Source: Paracoccaceae bacterium (GTDB lineage: Bacteria > Pseudomonadota > Alphaproteobacteria > Rhodobacterales > Rhodobacteraceae). From it: a DNA stretch of 24,568 nucleotides. A program made the position numbers and the translations under genes. The notes below the pieces were generated by a model. That model saw only the letters and a list, made by a program, of their open reading frames with translations. It did no database searches and had not been told where the DNA came from. The stretch spans positions 1 to 24,568 of the forward strand of contig SLPP01000123.1 in assembly GCA_007131945.1 (NCBI GenBank), written 5' to 3'. Shown here piece after piece: positions 1-6,849 of this stretch (position 1 is the stretch's first letter; the number at the start of each line of letters is the position of its first letter).

Positions 1-84
1 GGCGCCTTCCGGTTGCATGACCGCTTCCGCTGGACACGCTATGCGATAGATGCTGACTGGAACGTGACCCGTTTGAGCCCGTAA
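1..84 (+). CDS. pdxH: Pyridoxamine 5'-phosphate oxidase, C-terminal fragment (partial)
   Basis: Only the last 27 codons and a TAA stop lie in the window. The frame reads GAFRLHDRFRWTRY and ends NVTRLSP. This matches the C-terminus of PdxH, whose E. coli form carries HRLHDRF and ends DRLAP; the Arg-Leu-His-Asp-Arg segment belongs to the FMN/substrate site. PdxH is a cytosolic flavoenzyme that oxidises pyridoxine or pyridoxamine 5'-phosphate to pyridoxal 5'-phosphate. The rest lies upstream of base 1. A cold-shock gene follows on the same strand but seems to have its own promoter. The call rests on a short but characteristic motif recalled from the family, not on a search. Confidence 0.7.
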   Translation, partial: GAFRLHDRFRWTRYAIDADWNVTRLSP

Positions 85-118
85 TCGCCGATCGCCCGCC
101 GATCGCCCGTCGACACGC

Positions 119-147
119 TTGAAAAAAGAACGGATTGCGCGGACTAT
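119..147 (+). promoter_or_regulatory. Candidate sigma-70 promoter of the cold-shock gene
   Basis: TTGAAA (119-124) is followed by 17 bases and then GACTAT (142-147), inside a short AT-rich patch between GC-rich sequence. If this is the promoter, the TTG at 119 is the -35 box and not a start codon. Transcription would begin near 154, just ahead of ATG codons at 176 and 185. The -35 match is good; the -10 match is modest. Confidence 0.4.
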
Positions 148-175
148 TAACCATTGTCGTCGTTGCGGGTGCTGG

Positions 176-715
176 ATGGTTCTGATGGTGGAAGTCGATC
201 CCGCGTTGCCCAGGGTCCGGGGCCTCGTGAAATGGTTCGATCCGGCGAAGGGCTTCGGCTTCATCGTCGCCGACGACGGCGGCCCGGACATCCTCCTGCA
301 TGTCAACGCCCTGCGAAACTACGGGCAAAGCTCGGTCTGCGACCGGGCCGGGATCGTCGTCAGCGTCCAGCAGACCCAGCGCGGCCTGCAGGCGGTCGAG
401 GTCTTCGAGGTGATCCCCCCACCGCTGGAGCTCGAGGACGAGACCGGCCATTCCGAGATGACCGAGGCCGAGATCCTGGCCCTGCCGCTGGAACCGGCGC
501 GGGTCAAATGGTTCGACAAGATCAAGGGCTTCGGCTTCGCCAATGTCTTCGGCCGCGGCGAGGACGTGTTCATCCACATGGAGGCGCTGCGCCGGTCGGG
601 TTTCGCCGACCTGCAGCCCGGCGAGGCTGTCGCCCTGCGCATCGTCGAGGGCGCGCGCGGGCGCATGGCGATCATGATCGCCGCCTGGGAAGCCGGGCTC
701 AGGGCCAGCCGCTGA
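176..715 (+). CDS. Double cold-shock-domain protein
   Basis: A 179-residue cytosolic protein with two cold-shock domains joined by an acidic linker. Domain 1 spans about residues 14-79: VKWFD, then RNP1 motif KGFGFI at 25-30, then an RNP2-like ILLH at 39-42. Domain 2 spans about 108-170: VKWFD, KGFGFA at 117-122, VFIH at 131-134. The aromatic residues of RNP1 contact single-stranded nucleic acid, so an RNA-chaperone or antiterminator role is expected. The frame is open from a TTG at 119, but that TTG looks like a -35 box, so I prefer ATG 176; ATG 185 is equally possible because neither has a strong Shine-Dalgarno. The DUF192 gene begins immediately after the stop, so the two are probably co-transcribed. 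This two-domain form is usual in Rhodobacterales and differs from the ~70-residue single-domain CspA of enterics. Confidence 0.88.
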   Translation: MVLMVEVDPALPRVRGLVKWFDPAKGFGFIVADDGGPDILLHVNALRNYGQSSVCDRAGIVVSVQQTQRGLQAVEVFEVIPPPLELEDETGHSEMTEAEILALPLEPARVKWFDKIKGFGFANVFGRGEDVFIHMEALRRSGFADLQPGEAVALRIVEGARGRMAIMIAAWEAGLRASR

Positions 716-1201
716 ATGCAGCGCATCGCGGTCTTCCTGGCGGCGGCGCTGGCGCTGCTCATCTTCCTCACGGCACCGCTCGCCGCCGCCTGCCGCGCGG
801 ACGTGGTGCATCTGCGCGGCGACTGGGGCCAGGTGCGCTTCACCGTCGAGATCGCCGATACCGACGCGGCACGGGCGCAGGGGCTTATGCACCGCGAGTC
901 GCTGCCGCGGCTTGCCGGCATGCTCTTCATCTACGACACGCCGCAGCGCGCCGTCTTCTGGATGGAGAACACGCTGATACCGCTCGACATGCTGTTCCTC
1001 GACGAGACCGGCACCGTCACCCATATCCATCACGAGGCGCGCCCGCTCGACCGCACGCCGATCGACGGCGGCGCGGGGGTGCTGATGGTGCTCGAGATCA
1101 ACGGCGGCCTCGCGCGCCGGTTCGGCATCACGCCGGGCAGCGAGCTGCGCCATCCCCGGCTCGACCCCAGCCTGGCCGCCTGGCCCTGCCCCGCCGACTG
1201 A
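716..1201 (+). CDS. Exported DUF192 family protein
   Basis: A 161-residue protein whose ATG directly follows the TGA of the cold-shock gene, with no intervening base, so translation is probably coupled. Residues 1-25 form a hydrophobic signal segment ending AAAC. This could be a type I signal-peptidase site or, since Cys26 follows, an atypical lipobox; export to the periplasm or its membrane face is likely either way. The rest is DUF192: GLMHRESLP, then GMLFIYD, then FWMENTLIPLDMLFLD, then GVLMVLEINGG. These are the hallmark segments of the family, whose biochemical role is not established. Length and start fit the family. The linkage with cold-shock and pdxH genes is recurrent in related genomes but does not reveal a function. 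Confidence 0.87.
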   Translation: MQRIAVFLAAALALLIFLTAPLAAACRADVVHLRGDWGQVRFTVEIADTDAARAQGLMHRESLPRLAGMLFIYDTPQRAVFWMENTLIPLDMLFLDETGTVTHIHHEARPLDRTPIDGGAGVLMVLEINGGLARRFGITPGSELRHPRLDPSLAAWPCPAD

Positions 1202-1218
1202 CCGGCGTGCATTCCCGC

Positions 1219-1247
1219 TTTTCAGCCCCCGCCCCTTCGGCTATTCA
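1219..1247 (+). promoter_or_regulatory. Candidate promoter of tRNA-Pro
   Basis: TTTTCA (1219-1224) and TATTCA (1242-1247) are separated by 17 bases, and the -10 ends 8 bases before the mature tRNA 5' end at 1256. Each hexamer is a partial match to consensus; the spacing and position are the main support. Confidence 0.33.
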
Positions 1248-1255
1248 GCCACGGT

Positions 1256-1332
1256 CGGGGCGTGGCGCAGCCTGGTAGCGCGTCGGTTTTGGGTACCGAA
1301 GGTCGTCAGTTCGAATCTGGCCGCCCCGACCA
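1256..1332 (+). tRNA. tRNA-Pro (anticodon UGG), CCA encoded
   Basis: A full cloverleaf can be folded by eye. The acceptor stem CGGGGCG (1256-1262) pairs with CGCCCCG (1322-1328). The D arm has GCGC pairing with GCGC around AGCCTGGTA. The anticodon stem TCGGT/ACCGA encloses TTTGGGT, giving anticodon TGG. The T loop is TTCGAAT. Discriminator A1329 is followed by an encoded CCA (1330-1332). Total length is 77 nt. Confidence 0.97.
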
Positions 1333-1444
1333 CGCGCCGCCTCCGCCCGGCACACGACGCGATTCGCCGCCCAGGACAGGGCCACAACCCCAGCGAGAAC
1401 CCCGCCGCCACCGCCCTGCCTGGCGATGTGGCGCGCCCGTCGCC

Positions 1445-1487
1445 GGTTAGCGCCAACAGGCGCGGCACCGGAAGGTTTGCGCTAACA
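1445..1487 (+). promoter_or_regulatory. Two LacI-type operator-like palindromes upstream of gapdh
   Basis: GGTTAGCGCCAACA (1445-1458) and GGTTTGCGCTAACA (1474-1487) each match 12 of 14 positions of the perfect palindrome TGTTAGCGCTAACA, centred on CG. That is the form of site used by many LacI/GalR regulators. Their starts are 29 bp apart. They lie 120-160 bp before the gapdh start codon. A possible -10 (TATACG, 1536-1541) would place both sites upstream of the polymerase footprint, so activation is as plausible as repression. In Rhodobacter sphaeroides the LacI-family regulator CceR controls gluconeogenic and glycolytic genes through a similar CG-centred palindrome; assigning these sites to a CceR orthologue is inference. 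Confidence 0.6.
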
Positions 1488-1606
1488 CATTGCCTTGTCT
1501 GGCTTTTCCGCCTTCCGCCCGGGCCTGCCGCCGGGTATACGAGGAGCAGACGAAGGCGCGGGCCGGGACTGTCCGCGACAGCGGAAACAGCGACCGGAGG
1601 CGTGTC

Positions 1607-2608
1607 ATGACCATCACCATCGGGATCAACGGGTTCGGACGGATCGGGCGGTGCACGCTCGCCCATATCGCCGAGAGCGCGCGCAACGATGTCGAGGTCG
1701 TGGCGATCAACGCCACCGGCCCGATCGAGACCAACGCGCACCTTCTCAAATACGACAGCGTGCACGGCCGCTTCCCCGGCCAGATCCGGGTCGAGGGCGA
1801 CCGGCTCGACCTCGGCCGCGGCCCGATCAAGGTCTTCTCGACCTACGACCCGACCGAGCTTGACTGGCGGGGCGTCGACGTGGTGCTCGAATGCACCGGC
1901 AAGTTCAACGAACGCTCGAAGGCGGCGGTGCATCTCGACCGGGGCGCCAAGCGCGTGCTCGTGTCGGCGCCGGCGAAGAACGCCGACAAGACCGTCGTCT
2001 TCGGCGTCAACCACCGCCAGCTCCTGCCCGAACATCTCGTCGTCTCGAACGGATCCTGCACGACGAACTGCCTGGCGCCGGTCGCCAAGGTCTTGCACGA
2101 GGCGATCGGCATCGAGTCGGGGATCATGACCACGATCCACAGCTATACCGGCGACCAGCCGACGCTCGACCGCCGGCACAAGGACCTCTACCGCGCCCGC
2201 GCCGCGGCGATGGCGATGATCCCGACCTCGACCGGCGCCGCCAAGGCCCTGGGCGAGGTGCTGCCGGAACTCGCCGGCCGGCTCGACGGCACCGCCATCC
2301 GCGTGCCGACGCCGAATGTCTCGGCCGTCGATCTCACCTTCGTCGCCGCGAAGGACGTCACCGTCGAGGATGTCAACGAGGTCGTGCGCGCCGCCGCCGC
2401 CGGCTCGATGGGCGCTGTGCTGGCCTACGACCCCGAACCCAAGGTCTCGATCGACTTCAACCACACGACTCACAGCGCGGTCTTCGCCCCCGACCAGACC
2501 AAGGTCGTCGGCCGCCGCACCGTCAGGGTGCTCGCCTGGTACGACAACGAATGGGGCTTTTCCTGCCGCATGGCCGATGTCGCGGCGCTGATGGGCCGGC
2601 TCGACTGA
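1607..2608 (+). CDS. gap: Type I glyceraldehyde-3-phosphate dehydrogenase
   Basis: A 333-residue cytosolic enzyme that interconverts glyceraldehyde-3-phosphate and 1,3-bisphosphoglycerate using a nicotinamide coenzyme. Visible are the Rossmann motif INGFGRIGR (7-15), the catalytic SNGSCTTNC with Cys151, His178 in TIHSY, and the C-terminal WYDNEWGFSCRM. The ATG at 1607 is chosen because GGAGG (1596-1600) precedes it and it begins exactly at the Rossmann strand; the open frame extends upstream without family similarity. The coenzyme loop reads AINATGPIETNAHLL. The Asp that usually binds the NAD ribose is Ala36 and the following Leu is Thr37, which suggests NADP use or dual specificity. Phosphate-site and active-site residues are intact. 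The gene is monocistronic, with its own operators and terminator. The coenzyme assignment and the choice between gapA- and gapB-type roles are uncertain. Confidence 0.95.
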   Translation: MTITIGINGFGRIGRCTLAHIAESARNDVEVVAINATGPIETNAHLLKYDSVHGRFPGQIRVEGDRLDLGRGPIKVFSTYDPTELDWRGVDVVLECTGKFNERSKAAVHLDRGAKRVLVSAPAKNADKTVVFGVNHRQLLPEHLVVSNGSCTTNCLAPVAKVLHEAIGIESGIMTTIHSYTGDQPTLDRRHKDLYRARAAAMAMIPTSTGAAKALGEVLPELAGRLDGTAIRVPTPNVSAVDLTFVAAKDVTVEDVNEVVRAAAAGSMGAVLAYDPEPKVSIDFNHTTHSAVFAPDQTKVVGRRTVRVLAWYDNEWGFSCRMADVAALMGRLD

Positions 2609-2634
2609 CGCGGATGCGGGCACCCGGCAAGCAG

Positions 2635-2667
2635 ACGGCCCGCCGCCCCGGCGGGCCGTTCGCTTTT
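2635..2667 (+). terminator. Rho-independent terminator of gapdh
   Basis: ACGGCCCGCC (2635-2644) pairs perfectly with GGCGGGCCGT (2650-2659) around a 5-base loop and is followed by TCGCTTTT. A 10-bp GC-rich stem with a T run 27 bp after the gapdh stop is a convincing intrinsic terminator. Confidence 0.88.
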
Positions 2668-2680
2668 GCGCCCGGTCCGG

Positions 2681-2709
2681 TTGACCGCCCCGCGACACAT
2701 CGGCAGGAT
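2681..2709 (+). promoter_or_regulatory. Candidate promoter of the Host_attach/PRTase pair
   Basis: TTGACC (2681-2686, 5 of 6 to consensus) is followed by 17 bases and CAGGAT (2704-2709, 3 of 6), just downstream of the gapdh terminator and about 65 bp before the next start codon. Confidence 0.35.
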
Positions 2710-2774
2710 GGCATGCGAACCCCCCGACCGGCCGGGCGCATCCTGCCCGCCGGCGGCGAGCGAAGGAGGTCTTC

Positions 2775-3257
2775 ATGCCGATCGAGAAGCGCAAGGTCTG
2801 GGCCCTGGTGATGAACTCGGCCCATGCGCGCATCGTCCGCAACCTGGGCTGGAAGCCGGGCGACGACGACGAATCCAGCCCCCCTGCCGAGATCGAGCGC
2901 CAGATCGACGCCAAGCATCTGCGCGACATCATGGCCGACCGGCCGGGGCGCAGCTTCGCCTCGTTCAGCTCGCGCCGCTCGGCGATGGAATACGGCTCCG
3001 ACCCGCTGGCCGAGGAGACGCGCGGGCTGATCCGCGAGGTGATCGAGCTTCTGGAAAAGGGTCAGCGCAAGGGCAGCTTCCGCGAGCTTGCCATCTATGC
3101 CGAGCCGCAGGTGCTGGGCGAGCTGCGCAAGATGCTGCCGAAGCCGCTGCAGGAGGCCGTCACGCACGAGGCGACGGCGAACTACCTCAATCTCGCGCCG
3201 CAGGACCTGTCCGCGAAACTCGCCGCCGATCTGGGGATCGGCCATGCTCTACGCTGA
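2775..3257 (+). CDS. Host_attach (eRF1-like) family protein
   Basis: A 160-residue soluble protein preceded by a near-perfect Shine-Dalgarno, AAGGAGGT (2763-2770), 4 bp before the ATG. The N-terminus KVWALVMNSAHARIV and the later LAIYAEPQVLGELRKML, then a VTHEATANYLNLAPQDL helix, match the 'protein required for attachment to host cells' family (Host_attach, related to the baeRF/eRF1 fold). The name comes from an Agrobacterium attachment locus; the molecular function is unknown, and the fold suggests ribosome or nucleic-acid association rather than a surface role. There is no signal peptide or membrane segment. The stop overlaps the next gene by 14 bp, so translation is probably coupled to the phosphoribosyltransferase. 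Confidence 0.82.
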   Translation: MPIEKRKVWALVMNSAHARIVRNLGWKPGDDDESSPPAEIERQIDAKHLRDIMADRPGRSFASFSSRRSAMEYGSDPLAEETRGLIREVIELLEKGQRKGSFRELAIYAEPQVLGELRKMLPKPLQEAVTHEATANYLNLAPQDLSAKLAADLGIGHALR

Positions 3258-3900
3258 CCGGATCGAGGCCGGGCGGGCGCTGATCGAGCCGCTCGCCCGC
3301 TTCCGCGGCACCGACGCGGTCGTGCTCGCCCTGCCGCGCGGCGGCGTGCCGGTCGCGGCCGAGGTGGCGCGGGCGCTCGACCTGCCGCTCGGGCTGGCGC
3401 TGGTGCGCAAGGTCGGCCTGCCCGAACAGCCCGAACTCGCGGTCGCCGCGCTTGCCGGGCCCGAGGGCGAGACGCTGGTGGTCAATTCGGACGTCGCCGA
3501 CATGGCCGGGCTCTCGCCGGCGCGCATCGACGCGCTCGCCGCGTCCCAGCGCGCCGAACTCGCCCGGCGCCGCGCGCTCTGGCTCGGCGCGCATCCGGTG
3601 CCGGCGCTCAGGAACCGGCCGGTGATCCTGGTCGATGACGGCCTCGCCACCGGCGCGACGATGCGCGCCGCGGTGGCCTGGGCGCGCGCCCAGGGCGCCT
3701 CCGAGATCGTCGCCGCGGTGCCCGTGGGCGCGCCGCAGGCGGTGGCCGCGCTGCTCGCGCTCGCCGACAGCGTCGTCTGCCCGCACGCGCCCGACGGGTT
3801 CCGCGCCGTCGGCCTGCATTACCGCGACTTCCGCCAGACCGACGACGCCGAGGTGCGCGCGCTCCTCGACGCGCATCGCGCCGCGAAGCCCGACGCCTGA
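3244..3900 (+). CDS. Phosphoribosyltransferase (COG1926-like)
   Basis: A 218-residue soluble protein with the type I phosphoribosyltransferase fold. The PRPP-binding loop VILVDDGLATGAT lies at residues 127-139. The N-terminal ALPRGGVPVAAEVARAL (about 29-45) is the conserved segment of the stand-alone 'predicted phosphoribosyltransferase' family. ATG 3244 is chosen because YADRIEAGRAL is the family N-terminus and GGGGA lies 8 bp upstream; the frame is open further 5' without similarity. It overlaps the preceding Host_attach gene by 14 bp. The acceptor base or substrate is unknown. In other proteobacteria this family is often found beside stress genes, so a stress-linked nucleotide role is possible but is inference. 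Confidence 0.87.
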   Translation: MLYADRIEAGRALIEPLARFRGTDAVVLALPRGGVPVAAEVARALDLPLGLALVRKVGLPEQPELAVAALAGPEGETLVVNSDVADMAGLSPARIDALAASQRAELARRRALWLGAHPVPALRNRPVILVDDGLATGATMRAAVAWARAQGASEIVAAVPVGAPQAVAALLALADSVVCPHAPDGFRAVGLHYRDFRQTDDAEVRALLDAHRAAKPDA

Positions 3901-3925
3901 CGTCTGACGCCAGATTGTTTCGCCC

Positions 3926-3944
3926 GGGTCACGAAATGTGACCC
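3926..3944. promoter_or_regulatory. 7-bp inverted repeat upstream of the antiporter
   Basis: GGGTCAC (3926-3932) and GTGACCC (3938-3944) form a perfect dyad around GAAAT, 62 bp before the antiporter start. No T run follows, so it looks more like an operator or leader hairpin than a terminator. A weak promoter (TTGCCC at 3954-3959 and TATTGA at 3976-3981) lies just downstream. Confidence 0.4.
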
Positions 3945-4005
3945 CCGGCCCCTTTGCCCGGCGGCCGCGGCAAGCTATTGATTCAGTGGAAGCACCCGGA
4001 CGCAC

Positions 4006-6513
4006 ATGGAAATCTTCGTCGTCGTCGCCATCATCGCGGCATTCTTCGCCGTGATCGGCCTGTCCGAACCGGTCGCCGACCGGTTGCGGCTGCCGGCGAC
4101 GGTGATCCTCGCCGTTCTCGGCATCGGCATCGGGGCGAGCGCGGCCTTCCTGCTGCACACCGGCTACACCGATGCCTTCGATCCGATCGCCGAGGCGATC
4201 CTGGGGCTGCCGATCCGCTCGAATCTCTTTCTCTACGTCTTCCTGCCGACGCTGATCTTCCAGGTCGCGCTGACGCTCGACGTGCGGCGGATGATGGATG
4301 ACTGGGTGCCTATCCTGGTCCTCTCGGTCGTTGCCGTGGTGGTGGCGACACTTGCGGTCGGCTACGCGCTCTATCCGGTGGCCGGGCTCTCGCTGATGGC
4401 CTGCCTGATGATCGGCGCGATCGTCTCGACGACCGACCCCTCGGCGGTCGTCGGCATCTTCCGCTCGACCCCGGCGCCGCAGCGGCTGGCTCGGATCATC
4501 GAGGGCGAGAGCCTCCTGAACGACGCCGCGGCGATCGCGCTCTTCGGCCTCTTCTTCGCCTTCGTCGCCTTCGGCATCCCCGCACCGAACCTCGGCGAGG
4601 CGCTTCTCGGCTTTCCCTGGCTGGTCCTCGGCGGCGCGCTCACCGGCTGGGCGGCGGGGCGGGTGACGCTCTCGGTCCTGGCGCGGCTGGGCGGCCATCC
4701 GCTGGGGCAGGTCTCGCTTTCGGTGGCGCTGCCTTACCTCGTCTTCGTCCTCGCCCAGAACGGGCTCGGCGTCTCGGGCGTGATCGCGGTCGTCGCCGCG
4801 GGGCTGACGCTGAACTATCTCGCGCCCGGCAGGCTTTCGCCGCCGGCGGTGACGAAGCTGCGCGACACCTGGGACCTCCTCGGCTACTGGGCCGGCGGGC
4901 TGATCTTCGTCCTCGCCGCGCTCCTGATCCCGCGGCTGCTGGCCGATCTGCGGCTCTTCGACCTGGCGCTGATCGCAGTGACAGTCCTCGCCGCGCTGGC
5001 CGCGCGCGCGCTCGTCCTCTACGGCCTGATGCCGGTCCTGACGGCCCTGCGCCTCTCGCCGCAGGTCGAACCGCGCTATCGCGTCGCGATTCTCTGGGGC
5101 GGCCTGCGCGGCGCAGTCACGCTGGCGCTGGCACTGGCGGTGACCGAAAGCGTCCGCATCACGCCCGACGTCAAGCGCCAGGTCGCGGTCATCGCCACGG
5201 GCTTCACGCTCTTCACGCTTCTCGTGCAGGGCACGACGCTGCGCATGATGATCTCGTGGCTGCGGCTCAACCGCCTCTCGCCGATCGACACCGCGCTCTC
5301 GGCGCAGGTCGTCGCCGTGGCGCTGCAATCGGTGCGCGAAACCGTGTCCGAGACCGCGCGCGAACTGGGCCTCACGCGCGAGACGGTGCGCGACGAGGCC
5401 AAGCGCTTCGCCGAGCGCGTCGACAGCGCCGTCGAGGCGGCCGAGGACGCCGCCGGCATCCTCGATCGCGACCGCATCACGCTGGGGCTGGTGGCACTTG
5501 CCGGGCGCGAGCGCGACCTGATCCTCGAGGATTTCCGCGAGCGCCGGATCCCGGCGCGACTGGCCAACCGCCTGCTTCTCGATGCCGACCGGCTGATCGA
5601 GGCGACGCGCGCGGGCGGGCGGCTCGCCTATCTCAACGAGGCGCGACGCCGCCTGCGCGCCGCCCGCGGCCAGCGCCTCGCCGAGATCCTGCACAACCGG
5701 CTGCACATCTCGGGACCGCTCTCCAGCCAGACCGCCGACCGCTTCGAACGACTGGTCACCGTCACGCTGATCCTCAAGCAGCTGCACGGCTTCATAGACA
5801 CGCGCATCCGCCGCATCCACGGCAAGCGCGTCGCCGACCTGCTGCACGACCTGCTCGAGCGGCGCGAGGAGGAGACCGAGCAGGCGCTCGAGGGGCTGCG
5901 GCTGCAGTTCCCGGGCTATGCCGAACAGCTCGAACGCCGGCTGATCCGCCAGATCGTGCTGGCGCAGGAGGAACGCGAATACGCCGCGCTGGTCGATGAC
6001 GGGCTGATCGGGCCGGAACTCTGGCAGTCGCTGATGGCGCGGATCCAGCAGCGCCGCGACGCGCTGGCCACCCGCCCGCCGCTCGATCTTGCCGTGCAGA
6101 AGACCGAGCTCGTGCGCCAGTTCCCGCTCTTCGCCGACATGGACGAGGCGCAGCGCAGGCGGCTGGCGCGGCATCTGCGCACCGTCTATGCCGCGCCCGG
6201 CGACCGGCTCCTGCGCCGCGGCGAGAACCCGCGCCGGGTCTGGTTCATCGCCTCGGGCGCGGTCGAGGTCGAGCGCGGCACGCAGATCGCCCGCCTCGGG
6301 CGGGGCGAGATGTTCGGCCATCTCGCGCTGCTGCGGCGCAGCGCCCGGCGCGGCCAGATCACTGCGATCACCCATTGCACGCTCTTGACGCTGGACGAGG
6401 CGCGCTTCATGGCGCTTCTGGCGCGCAACCGGGCGCTGCGCGAAGCGGTCCTCGCCAGCGCCGCGAAGCGCGGCGTCACGCTGGATCTCTCGGGCCTGAC
6501 CGAAGCCGCGTGA
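4006..6513 (+). CDS. CPA1 Na+/H+ antiporter with C-terminal cNMP-binding-like domain
   Basis: An 835-residue inner-membrane protein. Residues 1-420 hold about 12 hydrophobic segments with CPA1 exchanger motifs: STTDPSAVVGIF (141-152), GESLLNDAAAIALF (167-180, ion-binding Asp173) and WGGLRGAVTLALAL (364-377). Residues about 425-700 are a long charged, largely helical cytoplasmic region. Residues about 702-825 resemble a cyclic-nucleotide-binding domain: FPLFADMDEAQ, then GDRLLRRGE, then GEMFGHLALL, then LTLDEARFMALL. This architecture recalls plant SOS1 and related bacterial exchangers, where the tail regulates transport. The phosphate-binding cassette is unusual: the FGE glutamate is His and the Arg-Thr/Ser-Ala motif is absent, so cNMP binding is doubtful. 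Expected role: Na+/H+ exchange for pH and salt homeostasis. The gene is monocistronic; no strong Shine-Dalgarno is visible. Confidence 0.92.
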   Translation: MEIFVVVAIIAAFFAVIGLSEPVADRLRLPATVILAVLGIGIGASAAFLLHTGYTDAFDPIAEAILGLPIRSNLFLYVFLPTLIFQVALTLDVRRMMDDWVPILVLSVVAVVVATLAVGYALYPVAGLSLMACLMIGAIVSTTDPSAVVGIFRSTPAPQRLARIIEGESLLNDAAAIALFGLFFAFVAFGIPAPNLGEALLGFPWLVLGGALTGWAAGRVTLSVLARLGGHPLGQVSLSVALPYLVFVLAQNGLGVSGVIAVVAAGLTLNYLAPGRLSPPAVTKLRDTWDLLGYWAGGLIFVLAALLIPRLLADLRLFDLALIAVTVLAALAARALVLYGLMPVLTALRLSPQVEPRYRVAILWGGLRGAVTLALALAVTESVRITPDVKRQVAVIATGFTLFTLLVQGTTLRMMISWLRLNRLSPIDTALSAQVVAVALQSVRETVSETARELGLTRETVRDEAKRFAERVDSAVEAAEDAAGILDRDRITLGLVALAGRERDLILEDFRERRIPARLANRLLLDADRLIEATRAGGRLAYLNEARRRLRAARGQRLAEILHNRLHISGPLSSQTADRFERLVTVTLILKQLHGFIDTRIRRIHGKRVADLLHDLLERREEETEQALEGLRLQFPGYAEQLERRLIRQIVLAQEEREYAALVDDGLIGPELWQSLMARIQQRRDALATRPPLDLAVQKTELVRQFPLFADMDEAQRRRLARHLRTVYAAPGDRLLRRGENPRRVWFIASGAVEVERGTQIARLGRGEMFGHLALLRRSARRGQITAITHCTLLTLDEARFMALLARNRALREAVLASAAKRGVTLDLSGLTEAA

Positions 6514-6849
6514 CATCGAGGCCCGATCCGGGGCGCGGCGAACCCGGCTTCGCTCTCGCACCGGGCCTGCCTGTCCGGCTCGGGCAGGTCGGCGGTCAGG
6601 CGCCGCCCGGGTTTGCCCGAGCGATCGGAGGGCAAGCCGCAGGATCGCGGTCCCGATGCCGTCGATCGTCCCTCGCGGCCGGCGCCACCCGGCCTCGTAC
6701 AAGACATTTCATTGTGGTTAACTGCGTCGGATTTACACTTCAAATCAACGCAGTATGAAACGGTCCGCTGGCGGACGCCGGTTCATGTGGCGGGTTTCCC
6801 GCGCGTCCCCGGCGCCGATGGCGCGGCACCGCCGCCGGTCTCGGGCGGC
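6514..6849. other. 336-bp intergenic region between antiporter and coaD
   Basis: This is the space between two convergent genes. The left part holds CCTGCC (6566-6571) facing GGCAGG (6583-6588), a possible weak terminator stem without a T run. The part from 6700 to 6760 is AT-rich: TTGTGG (6712-6717) and TACACT (6734-6739), 16 bp apart, look like a rightward promoter. ACTGCGT (6721-6727) and ACGCAGT (6748-6754) form an inverted repeat around it. I see no convincing gene; the ATG at 6755 opens only a frame antisense to coaD. Confidence 0.5.

Noticed and set aside
1262..1450. 62-codon frame starting in the tRNA-Pro gene
   Set aside because: The peptide is a translation of the tRNA itself, a known annotation artefact.
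3187..6702. 1171-codon open frame on the minus strand, antisense to the phosphoribosyltransferase and antiporter
   Set aside because: Low-complexity Arg/Asp/Glu/His/Gln product typical of the antisense frame of GC-rich genes; the plus-strand proteins have clear families and motifs.
6790..6802. GCGGG-TTT-CCCGC hairpin as coaD terminator
   Set aside because: Only 5 bp of stem and no T run on the minus strand.
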